From Mesorhabditis belari (lineage: Eukaryota > Nematoda > Chromadorea > Rhabditida > Rhabditidae): DNA of 64,000 nt. The notes beneath the pieces were generated by a model. It was not told where the DNA came from. It searched no databases and saw only the letters and a list, made by a program, of their open reading frames with translations. This document shows, in pieces, positions 14,101-21,855 of the stretch. Positions within the stretch are counted from its first letter, which is position 1, and each line of letters opens with the position of its first letter. The DNA is taken from assembly GCA_958450365.1 (NCBI GenBank), contig CAUEEP010000735.1, forward strand, positions 191,501-255,500, written 5' to 3'. A program made the translations under genes and the position numbers.

Positions 14101-17100
14101 GCGATGGATCCAAGTCGACCTTGTTCAGTAACAGCTGATCGTCCAAAGTAATCGGTGGCTTTCCATGTGGTGCATCTTCCAATGACTCGTTTCCCGTTTG
14201 GATGCGATCGTACCAAACACAACATTGTTTGTAAGTGAGAGCAGCTTCTCCAAAAACAGTACAAATATTCTGATGGCATTCCGTAGCTTTCTTGTTTAAC
14301 TTGAATTCAAAGAATATGGCAGCCCTGATTTTAAATTTTGTCTTTGTCATCCATCTTTGTCGAGCTGAAACAATACAAATATTATTCAAAACAAAAACGT
14401 TTTTGCAAAAAAAACATAAGCAGATTTTGACATATTATCGAGAAAAATCCTAGACAGCGAATGTTCTTGGTAACGACAGGGCAATATTTTTTGTAAAAAA
14501 ATAACCTTTCATATTTACCAAGCCAATAAATAAATTGAAAATAGAAAGAATTCCTATTCAAAGTTATCGACAGCATTTCAGAGCTTTACAAATGATTGAT
14601 GAGACTTTTAAACCGTATGCTGGTATGCCGCAAAACGTTGTGCTCTTCATGGGTGATGGTGTGAATGACACCATGGCCAAAGCAATTCCTTATGCCCAAA
14701 ATCTGATGGCAAAAGGAACTGTTTTAGCGGTTTCGATAAGTCGGAATCGTACTAAACTTCAAAATCACATTCAAAATTTAGATGGAACTTTATACACGCA
14801 AGTCGCCTCCAACAACTCGGCAATCTCTTGCTTTGCCTACAGTTACATTCCCACAGCATATGGCTGCGCTATGGAAATTGATAGACTTTTGGGTATGGAT
14901 TGGGAATACTCGTTGATTGGAAAATTTACTATAGGTGCTATTGTGCCGACTACAACAACAACGACAACAACGACAACAACCACACAATCAACAACGACTA
15001 CAACTAAGATTCCTATGACCTCTGACTATGAACTTTCTACAGAACCTAATATGACAACTCCAAATGGAACACCCTCAAGTACTCCACAGATTTGTCGGGC
15101 ATTTAAACCAAAGATAAAATCGGCAACCATGTTGCCAGACAAAACCGAGCAGCCTTTGAATTTCAATACTATTTCAAGTAGCACAAGCGACTATAAACTT
15201 CTAGTACTAGTAGGGGAGCAAAGAACTTTCCTTACAGGGTGAAGCATATATAGTGTTGCGCTCAACAAAAGTATGATTTTCTCAAAAACCAAGAGTTGAC
15301 GGCCCGTTTTTGCTATCCAAGAATACCTTGCGTTTGGAATAATGGAGCTCAAAAAGCATTACTTTTATAGTAATTAACTCTAAAAATGTATTAATGCAGA
15401 AAAAGACGGAAAAAGACGATTTTTAGAGAAACCAAACCCGAATTTAACTGTTTTTCAGCATCGTTGTGCTTTGGTTTTTTTATTTAAGACTTAACAGCTT
15501 TAGTGCTTGCCAAGTAAAGGAAATAAGCTCGGCTATAGATAAAATCTAGAATTCTTGATTTTCGTTAGTTATCCAATACTTAGCCAAGTTAAACTTATCC
15601 CTGATTTCAGCTGTGACCCCGACTGGATCGACCACAAGGGGAGGAACTCCAACTGACACCACATTGAACACCACAACAACGACGACCACAACAACGACGA
15701 ACACAACAACGACGACCACAACAACGACGAACACAACAACGACGAACACAACAACGATGAACACAACAACGACGAACACAACAACGACGACCACAATATC
15801 GACGACCACAACGGAAGCAACCCCGACTGACACCACATTGAACACCACAACAACGACTACCACAACGGGAGCAACTTCAACTGACACCACATTGAACACC
15901 ACCACAACGGGAGCAACTTCAACTGACACCACATTGAACACCACCACAACGGGAGCAACTTCAACTGACACCACATTGAACACCACCACAACGGGAGCAA
16001 CTTCAACTGACACCACATTGAACACCACCACAACGGGAGCAACTTCAACTGACACCACATTGAACACCACCACAACGGGAGCAACTTCAACTGACACCAC
16101 ATTGAACACCACCACAACGGGAGCAACTTCAACTGACACCACATTGAACACCGCAACAACGACGACCACAACTCCTAACACCGGACCGCCTATTGTACGT
16201 TGTTTTATGCACATTTGTTTATATATGTTACGTCCGATTTTGAAACCTTTTTAACAGAATAATGTTTTTGCATTAGAATCACTAAATTATTGAACAAATT
16301 TTAGTTTTTGCACAAGTTCCTTTAAAAATGAAAAAAAGATGCATTGCTTTTGTAATGTTTTTGATAAACTATTGTTTAAAATTTGATTAATAAATAATAA
16401 GGGCGTAATTTCGATAGTTTTAAGAAAAACCTTTCTTTGAAGATAAAAGTTTTCAGAATTGGACTTAAGATTTATATTTTTAGTCAACAACCACTGACAT
16501 GAACACAACAACTTCGGACTCGTTGGCGGGAAGAAATGTGGGTTTGAAATCGAGTTGTGCTTCGGGGGTTGACTCAATAATTGAAAGTTCCAAACAAAAA
16601 TTTTCTTGGGTAACTGAAAAATAGTAGCTAAGATCTCAGTTAACGGCCAAAAGTTTGATTGTTAAGGTTTAAAGTTCCATTCTCCAGGTGGACATCGTTC
16701 TCCTCCTTGACACCTCATCCACCGCTGAGCCGTACTTCGGTGACGTAAGTGTTTAGCTGATATATAAAAGAATTGATTCTAAAAATGTTCTAATATCAAT
16801 TTTAGATTAATTTTGATATAAGGCGATACCGAATGCAAGGAAATTTTCAGTACATCACATTCGTGAAAACGTTCTTCACGGCGTTCACGGTGAGCCAAGC
16901 GAGAACGAGGATTGGAATTGTGGCCGTTCCCGGAGATGAGCTTGCAACGTTCCCCCTTGCTGTACTTGGACAAATTGGTAATACGGTGAGATTAGCTGAG
17001 CTAACTATGGTAAAAATTAATCCAGAATAAGATACTGAAAGTGGACTAAATTCAAAACAATCCATAGCTTTCAGACTCAACTCTTCGCAATTCTTGACAA

Positions 17101-18820
17101 CATCAAGAACCACTTCACCGATTTCTCAGATCAAGGCCAATATGCTGGAAAGTGGGTTTCCAATTTTCAACTAAGAAATTCTTTGTTTAGAGCCCTTGAT
17201 TTTGTCCGTCAATTCTATATGTCACCGGGGAATAGTTACCGACCAGAGATAAACAACCATTGGATCATCTATTTGACATCGGCGGTCAAGTAGAAGAAAA
17301 ACAGTAATTATTTACATAAATTGTTTAGCATTACCGACTTGGATGATGCTATCACTAATGCGAACTTCTTAAAGTCTGGCAAGTACTACTCGATTGCTGG
17401 AATCGCTTATGGAACTGGAGTTATGGACAAACTGACGCTTGAGGTGAGCTGGACTAGTTGATCAATTTTTCGGATAGTAGTTGTCTAGTACTTTTAAATC
17501 AAAAGCGTAAACCCACCCTTTCTGGCGCACTCACTTTTCATCCCCAGGTTCAGGCTAGAAAAAATATACTAGAAAGAGTGTGTTTGGGTTTTGAGTACAG
17601 TCCGGTCTTCTTTTTTTTCGATCACTCCCTAGACCCCGTCTTTTATTCGAGGTCTTCTATTTTTTGCATTCAAGAAAATTCTCAGGAAAGTAACCAACAT
17701 TTAGAAAAACAGCTTTCTTTATAAAAATTTATTGTAACATGTTAACGACAAAATTTATCAACAACAATCTGCAACAAAAATAATTCCGAAAAAGGAAACA
17801 AGAAAGGAATAAATCACGTGAATTTTAAGTTACATAATCATCCTTTATCACTACTTAATTCGTAGTCGTTCTCAAGCAAAGCTGAATCATCTAGAACACC
17901 TTCAAACGCCTCCAAGCTCTAGAAATCGAAACGTTTTCGCTCTCATAACCATTGTTTTTATCCACATCAGAGTCGACTTCATACCAGAGTTTTGCTAGTT
18001 TTTCCTCTAATCGCGCAATATCCAGCTTGCAATGACCATTTTCAACAGCTTCTCCTTTACGAAAACAAACAGTTTGATCAACTTTTATGCCATCCAATGC
18101 ATTTGATATTCCGAATTTTTAAAACATTTGTCGATTAGCTTGTTTGGTAGGCTTTCCCAAGCGGTTATAATGCATTGAAGAAACTGATCTGTTTCTGTTG
18201 GTTGAGGGTTTTGCCTTTCGTAAAAGTCCTAGTTCCATTTGATAGCCAATCAGTGTAGAACTCGTCAAATTTCTTTTTGAACCGTTAACACATCAGAAAA
18301 AAACGCGAAATGGAATAAAACTACACTTTTGAGCTTACTTTCCTGATTTCGGATACGGTATTTTCAACGCAAAATAGAAAATAAGTGATACCTCGAATAA
18401 AAGACCGGTCTTAGATTTGAGGCAGTCTTAGATTTGAGGCGGTCTTAGATTTGAGGTGGTCTTCTATTTGAGGCGGACTTCTATTTGAGGCGGACTTCTA
18501 TTTGAGGCGGACCTCTATTTGAGGCGGTCTTCTATTTGAGGCGGTCTTAGATTTGAGGCAGTCTTCTATTTTTTCGATCACTCCCTGAATCCCGTCTTCT
18601 ATTCGAGTCGCTCTTTTACTCGAGACCGGTCTTCTATTCGTTTGTTTTGTTTTTAAAAAGTTTCTTTTAAATTTATCTCCATCACTTTCAGCAAATCACC
18701 GGCGGCACATCGTGCTCATTCTCCACCGATAACCAAAACAACTTGATGACCACAATCGCGCGAAATATTCAACAACAAATTTTCGACAATGATGGCACTT
18801 TTTGCATGGCATCGCCGTAA
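397..18820 (+). CDS. Giant secreted protein with about nine vWA domains and a mucin-like linker (spliced)
   Basis: The spliced gene starts at ATG 397 with a signal peptide (MIIFEVIVLLISIAVL) just after a TTTCAG that could be a trans-splice acceptor, and ends at TAA 18820. Exons join in phase across introns often only 35-45 nt long. Nine successive vWA-like units are visible from their first-strand signatures: VLLHFSIDS (about 570), VIMVDAAMP (2270), IALIIRIPSS (3870), ITIVLDTSAE (5975), ADMLLAIDQ (7505), ADIIFVLDLA (10550), ADFVFIVDLS (11570), SSIILLIAKS (12890) and VDIVLLLDTSST (16690). Most have lost the DxSxS metal site; only the last is nearly complete. Pro/Thr-rich linkers separate units and a long Thr-rich stretch lies before unit nine. 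No membrane segment is seen, so an extracellular adhesion or matrix role is inferred. At least five introns carry transposons. Exact exon ends near 920-1010 and 2760-3110 are uncertain. Confidence 0.8.
762..906 (+). repeat. 26-bp minisatellite inside a vWA-gene intron
   Basis: About six tandem copies of a unit near AGTTTTAAAGCCAAGCCTGG plus CTAGTT fill the intron that begins with a GTGAGT donor at 763. The unit itself begins like the splice donor (GAGTTTTAAAG), so the array probably grew from the donor-proximal intron sequence. Confidence 0.85.
1277..2199 (-). mobile_element. pogo/Tigger-like DNA transposon, decayed
   Basis: Terminal inverted repeats are visible: TACCGTAATTCTTCTATTAG at the left, and its near-complement ending TTCTAATAGAAGAATTACAG TA at the right, with TA at both ends. 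Inside, the minus strand near 1850-1685 reads as an acidic peptide containing ARLEEIAQLFMGLD and then a stop, as often seen at the end of pogo-type transposases. No full catalytic core is left. It sits in an intron of the vWA gene. Family assignment is inference. Confidence 0.6.
2264..3286 (+). other. Exons encoding vWA unit 2
   Basis: The exon from about 2264 reads VIMVDAAMPIDPNVKS, which is strand one with a broken metal site. It is followed after an intron by MKDYLLSLAPPNDLPWLDLQ, then by ALEFIRDEYS and ARVLTILSDG. The unit closes near 3180-3286 with GTYASLSVGGYRNINLDFW. The exon holding LTILSDG probably leaves at a GTATGA donor (2767), so the 12-bp minisatellite that follows would be intronic. 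Confidence 0.65.
2797..2932 (+). repeat. 12-bp minisatellite (ATGGCTAGATCC-like)
   Basis: Eleven or so copies of a 12-bp unit, ATGGCTAGATCC with T/C changes. It is open in several frames on both strands (Met-Ala-Arg-Ser repeats on +, Met-Asp-Leu-Ala on -), but this is only because 12 is a multiple of three. It most likely lies in an intron between two vWA exons. Confidence 0.8.
3590..5813 (+). other. Exons encoding vWA unit 3, split by mariner pieces
   Basis: A Pro-rich linker (PTRPTVPLDFDF, TTTPKPIRPP) leads into DQFCQDPQDIALIIRIPSSQ (about 3845). Next come FAQQALLKVFQGLDQGG, MAIFTYYGNTTQMIQNFP and WTTIVIAESL up to 4368. The coding sequence resumes after the transposon-filled intron at 5512 with EDFEQAEIYETLMNSAG and LILGIGTSKN. 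A 37-nt intron follows 5646, and the unit ends in a Cys-containing tail (DCVTIANYLCEMACAH) near 5790. Confidence 0.75.
4410..5484 (-). mobile_element. Two partial mariner elements head to tail in a vWA intron
   Basis: A TA-flanked end TTAGGTTGACAAGCTATAAA starts at 4410, and a second near-identical end TTAGGTTGGCAAGTTATAAA starts at 4971. A single matching inverted end (TTATAACTTGCCAACCTAA) closes the block at 5484. Both copies encode on the minus strand the C-terminal part of a mariner transposase: HFLQDN (catalytic Asp block) and then YSPxLAPSDYH, the third Asp of a DD34D enzyme. The catalytic N-terminal half is missing from both. Confidence 0.85.
5850..6868 (+). other. Exons encoding vWA unit 4
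   Basis: A linker exon (GPILPPTVQPGILPQG) runs into PYITIVLDTSAELNSSTA, a partly kept metal-site loop. Then IFLVNTLIKYQIGVDYTLVS, an exon with VEFHFNSHPDWPSLYKAL, and IVWIFTTGP follow. I place a 42-nt intron with a GTTAGA donor at 6607-6648 to restore the frame into ENINLTSRYHNAMSV and VKVKVIGLGNITDDF. Without it the reading frame would stop at 6630. Confidence 0.7.
6082..6206 (+). repeat. Short tandem repeat (CTGATTACTGAT-like) in an intron
   Basis: Interleaved copies of TGATTTCTGATT and TGATTACTGATATC fill the intron after the GTGAGT donor at about 6074. The acceptor TTTAG is at 6206. Confidence 0.85.
6988..7420 (-). mobile_element. Short Tc1-like element with an N-terminal transposase remnant
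   Basis: Perfect-looking inverted ends CAGGGTCCGAGAAAAGTATT at 6988 and their complement ending at 7420 are flanked by TA. Inside, the minus strand encodes a helix-turn-helix like that of Tc1 enzymes (SKAAISRKLKTNIRTVQRLA). The catalytic domain is missing, so this is a non-autonomous deletion derivative. It lies in the intron between vWA units 4 and 5. Confidence 0.85.
7763..8597 (-). mobile_element. mariner element, transposase truncated
   Basis: The left end TTGGGTTGGTGAATTGAAAA and a matching complement ending at 8597 are flanked by TA. The minus strand encodes a mariner transposase N-terminal HTH region (HVMLHEFPQEHSADLAAANI and SERTCRVWFAKFRSGDKSL), a frameshift, then WVPHDSQKWQR and the first catalytic block TGDEKW. 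After WVGPGEKPESDPKPDLHQKK the gene is deleted, so the second and third Asp are lost. At 835 bp it is about two thirds of a full mariner. Confidence 0.9.
8637..8740. repeat. Dispersed repeat (GTCCGAATCCGATCAGGC-type), copy 1
   Basis: GC-rich short units related to GTCCGAATCCGATCAGGC, then TTATCTTGTGG and AATCCGACCACAATCCGATA. Related copies occur near 57466-57540 and 58832-58930. No coding signal. Confidence 0.7.
8871..8966 (-). mobile_element. Solo mariner end fragment
   Basis: This stretch repeats the last 95 or so bases of the 7763-8597 mariner, from GAAGTAACCAAACCCCCTTT to the inverted end CAATTCACCAACCCAA, followed by TA. It has no partner end nearby, so it is a truncated copy or a remnant of a nested event. 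Confidence 0.8.
9618..10272. mobile_element. Non-autonomous element with AAGTACCCCAGCT ends
   Basis: GAAGTACCCCAGCTC at 9621 faces AGCTGGGGTACTTC, repeated three times near 10210-10270. The interior has tandem TACTTGTATACAAAGCGAGC units and tRNA-like promoter boxes. It lies in a vWA-gene intron. No protein is encoded. The class is not certain. Confidence 0.5.
9960..10068 (-). repeat. tRNA-derived SINE-like head
   Basis: On the minus strand an A-box-like GGTCTAGTGGATAACGC is followed about 60 nt on by a B-box-like CTTTCGAGTCTTCGC. The spacing fits an internal pol III promoter, though no clean cloverleaf can be drawn because of the inserted CTTGTGTGTGCTTG run. A second B-box-like GGTTCAAGTCCTCGCC is at about 9734 on the plus strand. 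Confidence 0.5.
10498..11500 (+). other. Exons encoding vWA unit 6
   Basis: The unit starts with ADIIFVLDLANLNDNANFNL (10546-10608). It runs through MIQYFNDFTAKFTIGQFNAQ and GSQIQDQFTLLTCGKNL, then SGWRQSKTYILIFSAQAQ. After a satellite-filled intron it ends with LLLHNKNGFIYYLDMANGV and LKLNSTADQDLVLAVTSS near 11474. The metal-site residues are lost (VLDLANLND). Confidence 0.75.
11035..11266 (+). repeat. CTAA tetranucleotide array in an intron
   Basis: Long runs of (CTAA) with substitutions (GCTAACCAACTAG) fill the intron between a GTGAGT donor near 10981 and the acceptor at about 11266. It is not a telomere repeat. Confidence 0.9.
11512..12655 (+). other. Exons encoding vWA unit 7
   Basis: Coding from 11512 gives GYHAFQYPIPMNLS, ADFVFIVDLSDPGIWTE, VQAVLSNLIIGMNISAYNSQ and MSLITYNENGVISDSTFVLN, then TTDFGKALTYLEDRIFSNPF and QTITFLTFINTNP. 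After a short intron, FYGFNMAQTDPNTVDEVLLA reaches 12171. Beyond a Gly/Cys-codon-rich intron satellite the unit ends with TTYIIQTLALIPDTSVVN (about 12527-12632). Confidence 0.75.
12185..12480 (+). repeat. CCTGG-rich degenerate repeat in an intron
   Basis: Degenerate copies of AGCCTGGACTTAGTCTGG, CCAGGCCAGGATC and similar fill the intron after the GTATCT donor at 12172. The composition is far more GC-rich than the flanks. Similar short motifs recur at 39700-39890, 40190-40310 and 28020-28200. Confidence 0.75.
12661..14995 (+). other. Exons encoding vWA unit 8 and the start of the Thr-rich linker
   Basis: After a short Thr-rich linker (VTQPTTTMETKITTTG) come a Cys-containing exon (GYTCPGCNPPASSIILLIAK) and then FDRISILSFDSDVYVEKGLH. 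The last exon before the mariner ends LDLAK at about 13178. Coding resumes at 14579 with ALQMIDETFKPYAG, QNVVLFMGDGVNDTMAKAIP and GTVLAVSISRNRTKLQNHI, then a tail (SCFAYSYIPTAYGCAMEIDR) that runs into poly-Thr. Confidence 0.75.
13261..14526 (-). mobile_element. Full-length mariner, transposase degenerate
   Basis: Inverted ends TTAGCTTAGTAAATATGAAA at 13261 and TTTCATATTTACCAAGCCAA ending 14526 are flanked by TA. At 1266 bp this is the normal mariner size. The minus strand carries an N-terminal HTH (FGEAALTYKQCCVWYDRIQT), the catalytic blocks TSDETW and HDNARPH, and YSPDLAPSNYH (a DD34D triad). Stops and frame breaks (for example TAG after DKLG at about 13573, where Trp is usual) show it is inactive. 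Confidence 0.9.
14996..15610 (+). other. End of the Thr-rich exon and following intron of the vWA gene
   Basis: The open frame after 14996 reads KIPMTSDYELSTEPNMTT and could run to 15240, but a GTCGGG donor after CCACAGATTT (15091) joins in phase to 15611. The sequence from 15092 to 15610 has no other gene signal. Confidence 0.55.
15860..16152 (+). repeat. 42-bp coding minisatellite (14-residue repeat)
   Basis: Seven near-identical direct copies of 42 bp (ACGGGAGCAACTTCAACTGA plus the rest) inside the Thr-rich exon. The low divergence between copies implies recent expansion or gene-conversion homogenisation. The opposite strand is also open (Val-rich), but that is a shadow. Confidence 0.95.
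17443..18691 (+). other. Large intron with pogo-like remnants and tandem repeats
   Basis: The intron starts GTGAGC and ends TTTCAG. It holds two related ends with CGATCACTCCCT and ATTCGAGTC near 17620 and 18580. Between them an open minus-strand stretch (17891-18097) reads ARLEEKLAKLWYEVDSDVD, probably the tail of a transposase. A tandem GGTCTTCTATTTGAGGC array fills 18405-18560. Confidence 0.6.
18405..18562 (+). repeat. 17-18-bp tandem repeat (GGTCTTCTATTTGAGGC)
   Basis: About nine tandem units alternating GGTCTTAGATTTGAGGC and GGACTTCTATTTGAGGC inside the last intron of the vWA gene. Confidence 0.85.
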
Positions 18821-19508
18821 ATCCTTTTCTTTTCAAATGCAATAAATTTTATTAAACTCTTATCAAAAAGTCTCCTCCACCTGATCTATAAATCCTTAGT
18901 ATGGCAAGAAAATGTGGAAAAAAGTGAATTTCAGGGGAAAATCGATTAAAAAGAAATAGTAAAGTAAAAAAAACCCACTTTGGAGCTGTAACAATGAGAA
19001 GCATCACAAATGGAATTAAAATGAGAAAAGTCTCAGAAAAACAAGCATTGAGTGATTGGTTTGAGTTAAAGTAGTTAAATTAGTTAGTTAATTCCATAGA
19101 CTTTTGCCAACTTAAAATAAAAAGTTTAACCTTCATGGTTTCTTGAACCTGAACCTTCATGGTTTCTTGAACCTGAACCTTCATGGTTTCTTGAACCTGG
19201 TAACCTGAACTCCAGCAGGGCCATCCAGCAGTTAACCTCCGGCGTTAGTCAATTAAGAAGGCAAATTTACTTTTTCTTACCCTAAAACAGATTCGAATCG
19301 TTTGAATGTATCGAAAAAGAGAGACAAAACAAAAACCAGCAAAAGTTTTGTGTGTATTCAAAAATCGAAATCGAAATCCATTTCTTCCACGTCTAAATTT
19401 TTCGAATTGCATTGCGAAACTTCAATTTTTTTCATAAATGATTCCAAATTTGGCTTTTTGTAATTTTTGATTACAGAAAACTTTCAGCTTGGAAAGAGTT
19501 CAATCAAA
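18821..19508. other. Intergenic region
   Basis: No coding signal. It contains three tandem copies of TGAACCTTCATGGTTTCT plus flank near 19133-19200. TTTTGATTACAG and AACTTTCAG lie upstream of ATG 19509; these could serve as trans-splice acceptors. Confidence 0.5.
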
Positions 19509-20213
19509 ATGATGAAACTGTTGGTGATCGTCTTGCTTCAATTGATCAGCCCCTTGTCAAGTGTTATGCCACCCGTTGCACCCGTCCAGTCATCCATCAC
19601 CAATCCGCAGAAAGTTTCACCCGTTCAATTGTCCAATGTCGATCTCCAATGGCCACAAGATCACCCGGAAGAGGTTTGAAATTTTAATAAAGCCTTTATC
19701 CTTCATTTCAAAGCATCAAGCAAAGTAAAACTCTAGATAATACGTAAATTATTTATTTTATTCACTCGCCACTTATCCAAGCGTATTGTAATCAATCATT
19801 GACATTCAAATTTCACATTTTCTTTAGAATTAGAGTGTTATGGTGACAGTTTTAAGCTTTTTTTCTTGTTAAATTCATTCAGTTTTAGACGTTTTCATTA
19901 CTAAAACCTGTTCAGATTCTCCCCAGCGACGATCTAGTCAACTTCGGGTTTTTCTTCGTGCAGATCACTCAATATTTGCGCAAGTCCAACTGCTGGAGCT
20001 CGTGTCAAAACTTTCTCACGATGGGTAAGCAGTGGAGAGTTAAGTTTTCCAGATAAATCAATTGCAGATTCAACTCAAATCATCCGCAACAAGCCATGTC
20101 TCTGCAAGCGTGTCAACGACCAATCAGATGTCGATCTCTCCGCTTATTTCTATGCAATGGGAGGTGCCATGTTGCCCGGCCACCGAAATTGGACTCGTCA
20201 AGATCAGCAGTAA
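19509..20213 (+). CDS. Small secreted protein of unknown function (3 exons)
   Basis: Exons 19509-19673, 19916-20024 and 20068-20213 join in phase to give 139 residues. The start is a Met followed by a clear signal peptide (KLLVIVLLQLISPLSSV). After a Pro/Val/Ser-rich stretch (PPVAPVQSSITNPQKVSPVQ) comes a folded-looking part with YLRKSNCWSSCQNFLTMD and IIRNKPCLCKRVND, that is Cys pairs spaced CxxxC and CxC, and the end is GHRNWTRQDQQ. The TAA overlaps an AATAAA-like polyadenylation signal (TAAATAAATC). I do not recognise the family. Two ATGs are adjacent (19509 and 19512); either could start. Confidence 0.75.
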
Positions 20214-20815
20214 ATAAATCTTGAACTCAAGACAAACAAGAAAATTTATATCAGATTTCATGATTTTATTCATCATAGCTAGGTTTGTGAAGAAATAGCT
20301 TTATTTTACATAAAGTTAAAGCTTTGGAAAGGTGGGAATTCCGCAGTTTTTGCGTGTTATTTAGTTGATTCGGGGAATGATCGAGACAGGAAATAGAAGA
20401 AAAGAATAACAATGGAATTTTAAGCCACAGTAAATGACCTTTTCTTTTGTCCACTTTAGATTCACATCCATTTCCTGACGCGGTCGTTCGCTGAATTGAA
20501 AAATTCCCAAGGAAAAGTCATGCTTAAATTTGATCTAATTTCTAGAAAACATAATGTTTTTGGGATAAAACTCTTTTAGAAAATTTTTATTAAAAAAACT
20601 GGACGAACTAAGAATTTGATTTCTAGACCTGAAAAACGGTAAGAGCTATCGATAAACGGCTTTCAAATTTACAATCAGCATCACTGAATTACTAAAAAAG
20701 TTTTTGAATGTGATATCAACTGTTTAAAAAGTTACTTTCTTACTTTTCCAAGGTTCAAAAACTATGTCCATTTGAAAAATGGGTTTTTGAGGGAAAGTTG
20801 GTTTTTTTCCCGGAC

Positions 20816-21225
20816 TGCGCACCCAAATGTGCCGAATTCCTGGACTGCACACCCAAATGTGCCGAATTCCTGGACTGCGCACCCAAATGTGCCGAATTCC
20901 TGGACTGCACAACCAAATGTGCCGTATTCCTGGACTAGGCACCCAAATGTGCCGAATTCCTGGACTGCGCACCCAAATGTGCCGAATTCCTGGACTGCAC
21001 AACCAAATGTGCCGAATTCCTGGACTGCACACCCAAATGTGCCGAATTCCTGGACTGCGCACCCAAATGTGCCGAATTCCTGGACTGCACAACCAAATGT
21101 GCCGTATTCCTGGACTAGGCACCCAAATGTGCCGAATTCCTGGACTGCGCACCAAAATGTTTCCGAATTCCCGAACTGCGCACCATGATGTGCCGAATTC
21201 CCGGACTGGGCATCAAAATGTGCAG
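20816..21225 (+). repeat. 30-bp minisatellite
   Basis: About thirteen copies of a 30-bp unit (CCGAATTCCTGGACTGCACA plus CCCAAATGTG). Variants GCGC/GCAC and AGGC at the same place recur with a higher-order period of about 150-180 bp. The unit length is divisible by three and it lacks stops, so long false open frames appear on both strands. Confidence 0.95.
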
Positions 21226-21422
21226 AGAGGGTACCGATGGGGCAATGATTATTTAGATATTTATTCCGAATCTAGCACAATCGCGAGAAAAAACAATAAA
21301 TAGAATCAATCGTTGGTTCAGTGTTTCAAAGCCAAACGAGAAAGAATACGAGAGGGCTCCGTTCCTTTTTATCATAGACGATCTTTAGAGGATCTTTAGA
21401 GGAAGGGCAAGAGAATCAGAGA

Positions 21423-21643
21423 TACCGTATTTTCTCTAATAGTAGTGCATCCTGAGCGTCGCCTAAATTGCTCGAAATCCCGAGAACCGCTTATCAGAAC
21501 CTATCGATGTGGGGTCGGAAAATGTAGCTGACGATGAGATCTTGTGGGGGATTGAGTATTGAGCTTCTGCAAAAGCTTGGAAACCGTAAAATCGTCACCA
21601 ACTCGGCTCGCCGCGGTGCACTACTATTAAAGAAAATACGGTA
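21423..21643. mobile_element. pogo-like MITE with TACCGTATTTTCTCTAATAG ends
   Basis: Inverted ends TACCGTATTTTCTCTAATAG and its near-complement ending AAGAAAATACGGTA bound 221 bp. No coding content. The ends resemble those at 1277-2199 and 32501-32768. Confidence 0.75.
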
Positions 21644-21855
21644 TTCAAAATCAAAGCATCAAATAAGATTTCACAGAAAAGAGCGACTTTTGTGCACAAA
21701 TAAAATAAAAGTTTACCGTTTTTATTTGTTAAATATAAATATAAATTGTTTAAAAAAAGCGGTTTATACATTCATTTTTATCATTTATTTTTGAAAAGCT
21801 CCAAAAATTGATCTGTTTTTAAAATTATAAAGTGTAGAAGTTACGGCTAATTCTA

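Larger units (their letters stand above)
14940..16195 (+). other. Thr-rich mucin-like linker exons of the vWA gene
   Basis: Poly-Thr begins in the exon ending near 15091 (PSSTPQI). An intron carries 15092-15610, and the next exon (15611-16195) is almost only Thr, Asn and Thr-Asp. It includes about seven near-identical 42-bp copies encoding GATSTDTTLNTTTT between about 15863 and 16150. The phases agree across the intron (ATT T|CT). Such tracts are typical O-glycosylated spacers; the glycosylation is inferred. A further exon near 16483-16611 carries TTTDMNTTTSDSLAGRN. Confidence 0.8.
16688..18820 (+). other. Exons encoding vWA unit 9 and the C-terminus
   Basis: This is the best-kept vWA unit. 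VDIVLLLDTSSTAEPYFGD supplies a DxSxT metal-site loop. It continues with TFFTAFTVSQARTRIGIVAV, FAILDNIKNHFTDFSDQG, ALDFVRQFYMSPG, HWIIYLTSAVK and YYSIAGIAYGTGVMDKLTLE (to 17442). After a 1.25-kb repeat-filled intron the final exon (18692-18820) reads ITGGTSCSFSTDNQNNLMTT and stops after CMASP. The end is soluble, with no anchor. Confidence 0.85.

Noticed and set aside
15546..16214. Long minus-strand open frame rich in Val (VVVVFNVVSVEVAP)
   Set aside because: Shadow of the Thr-rich plus-strand exon; the 42-bp repeat is open in several frames.
20724..21303. Open frames of 138-158 codons on both strands
   Set aside because: All lie in a 30-bp minisatellite without stops; no start context, splice sites or domain.
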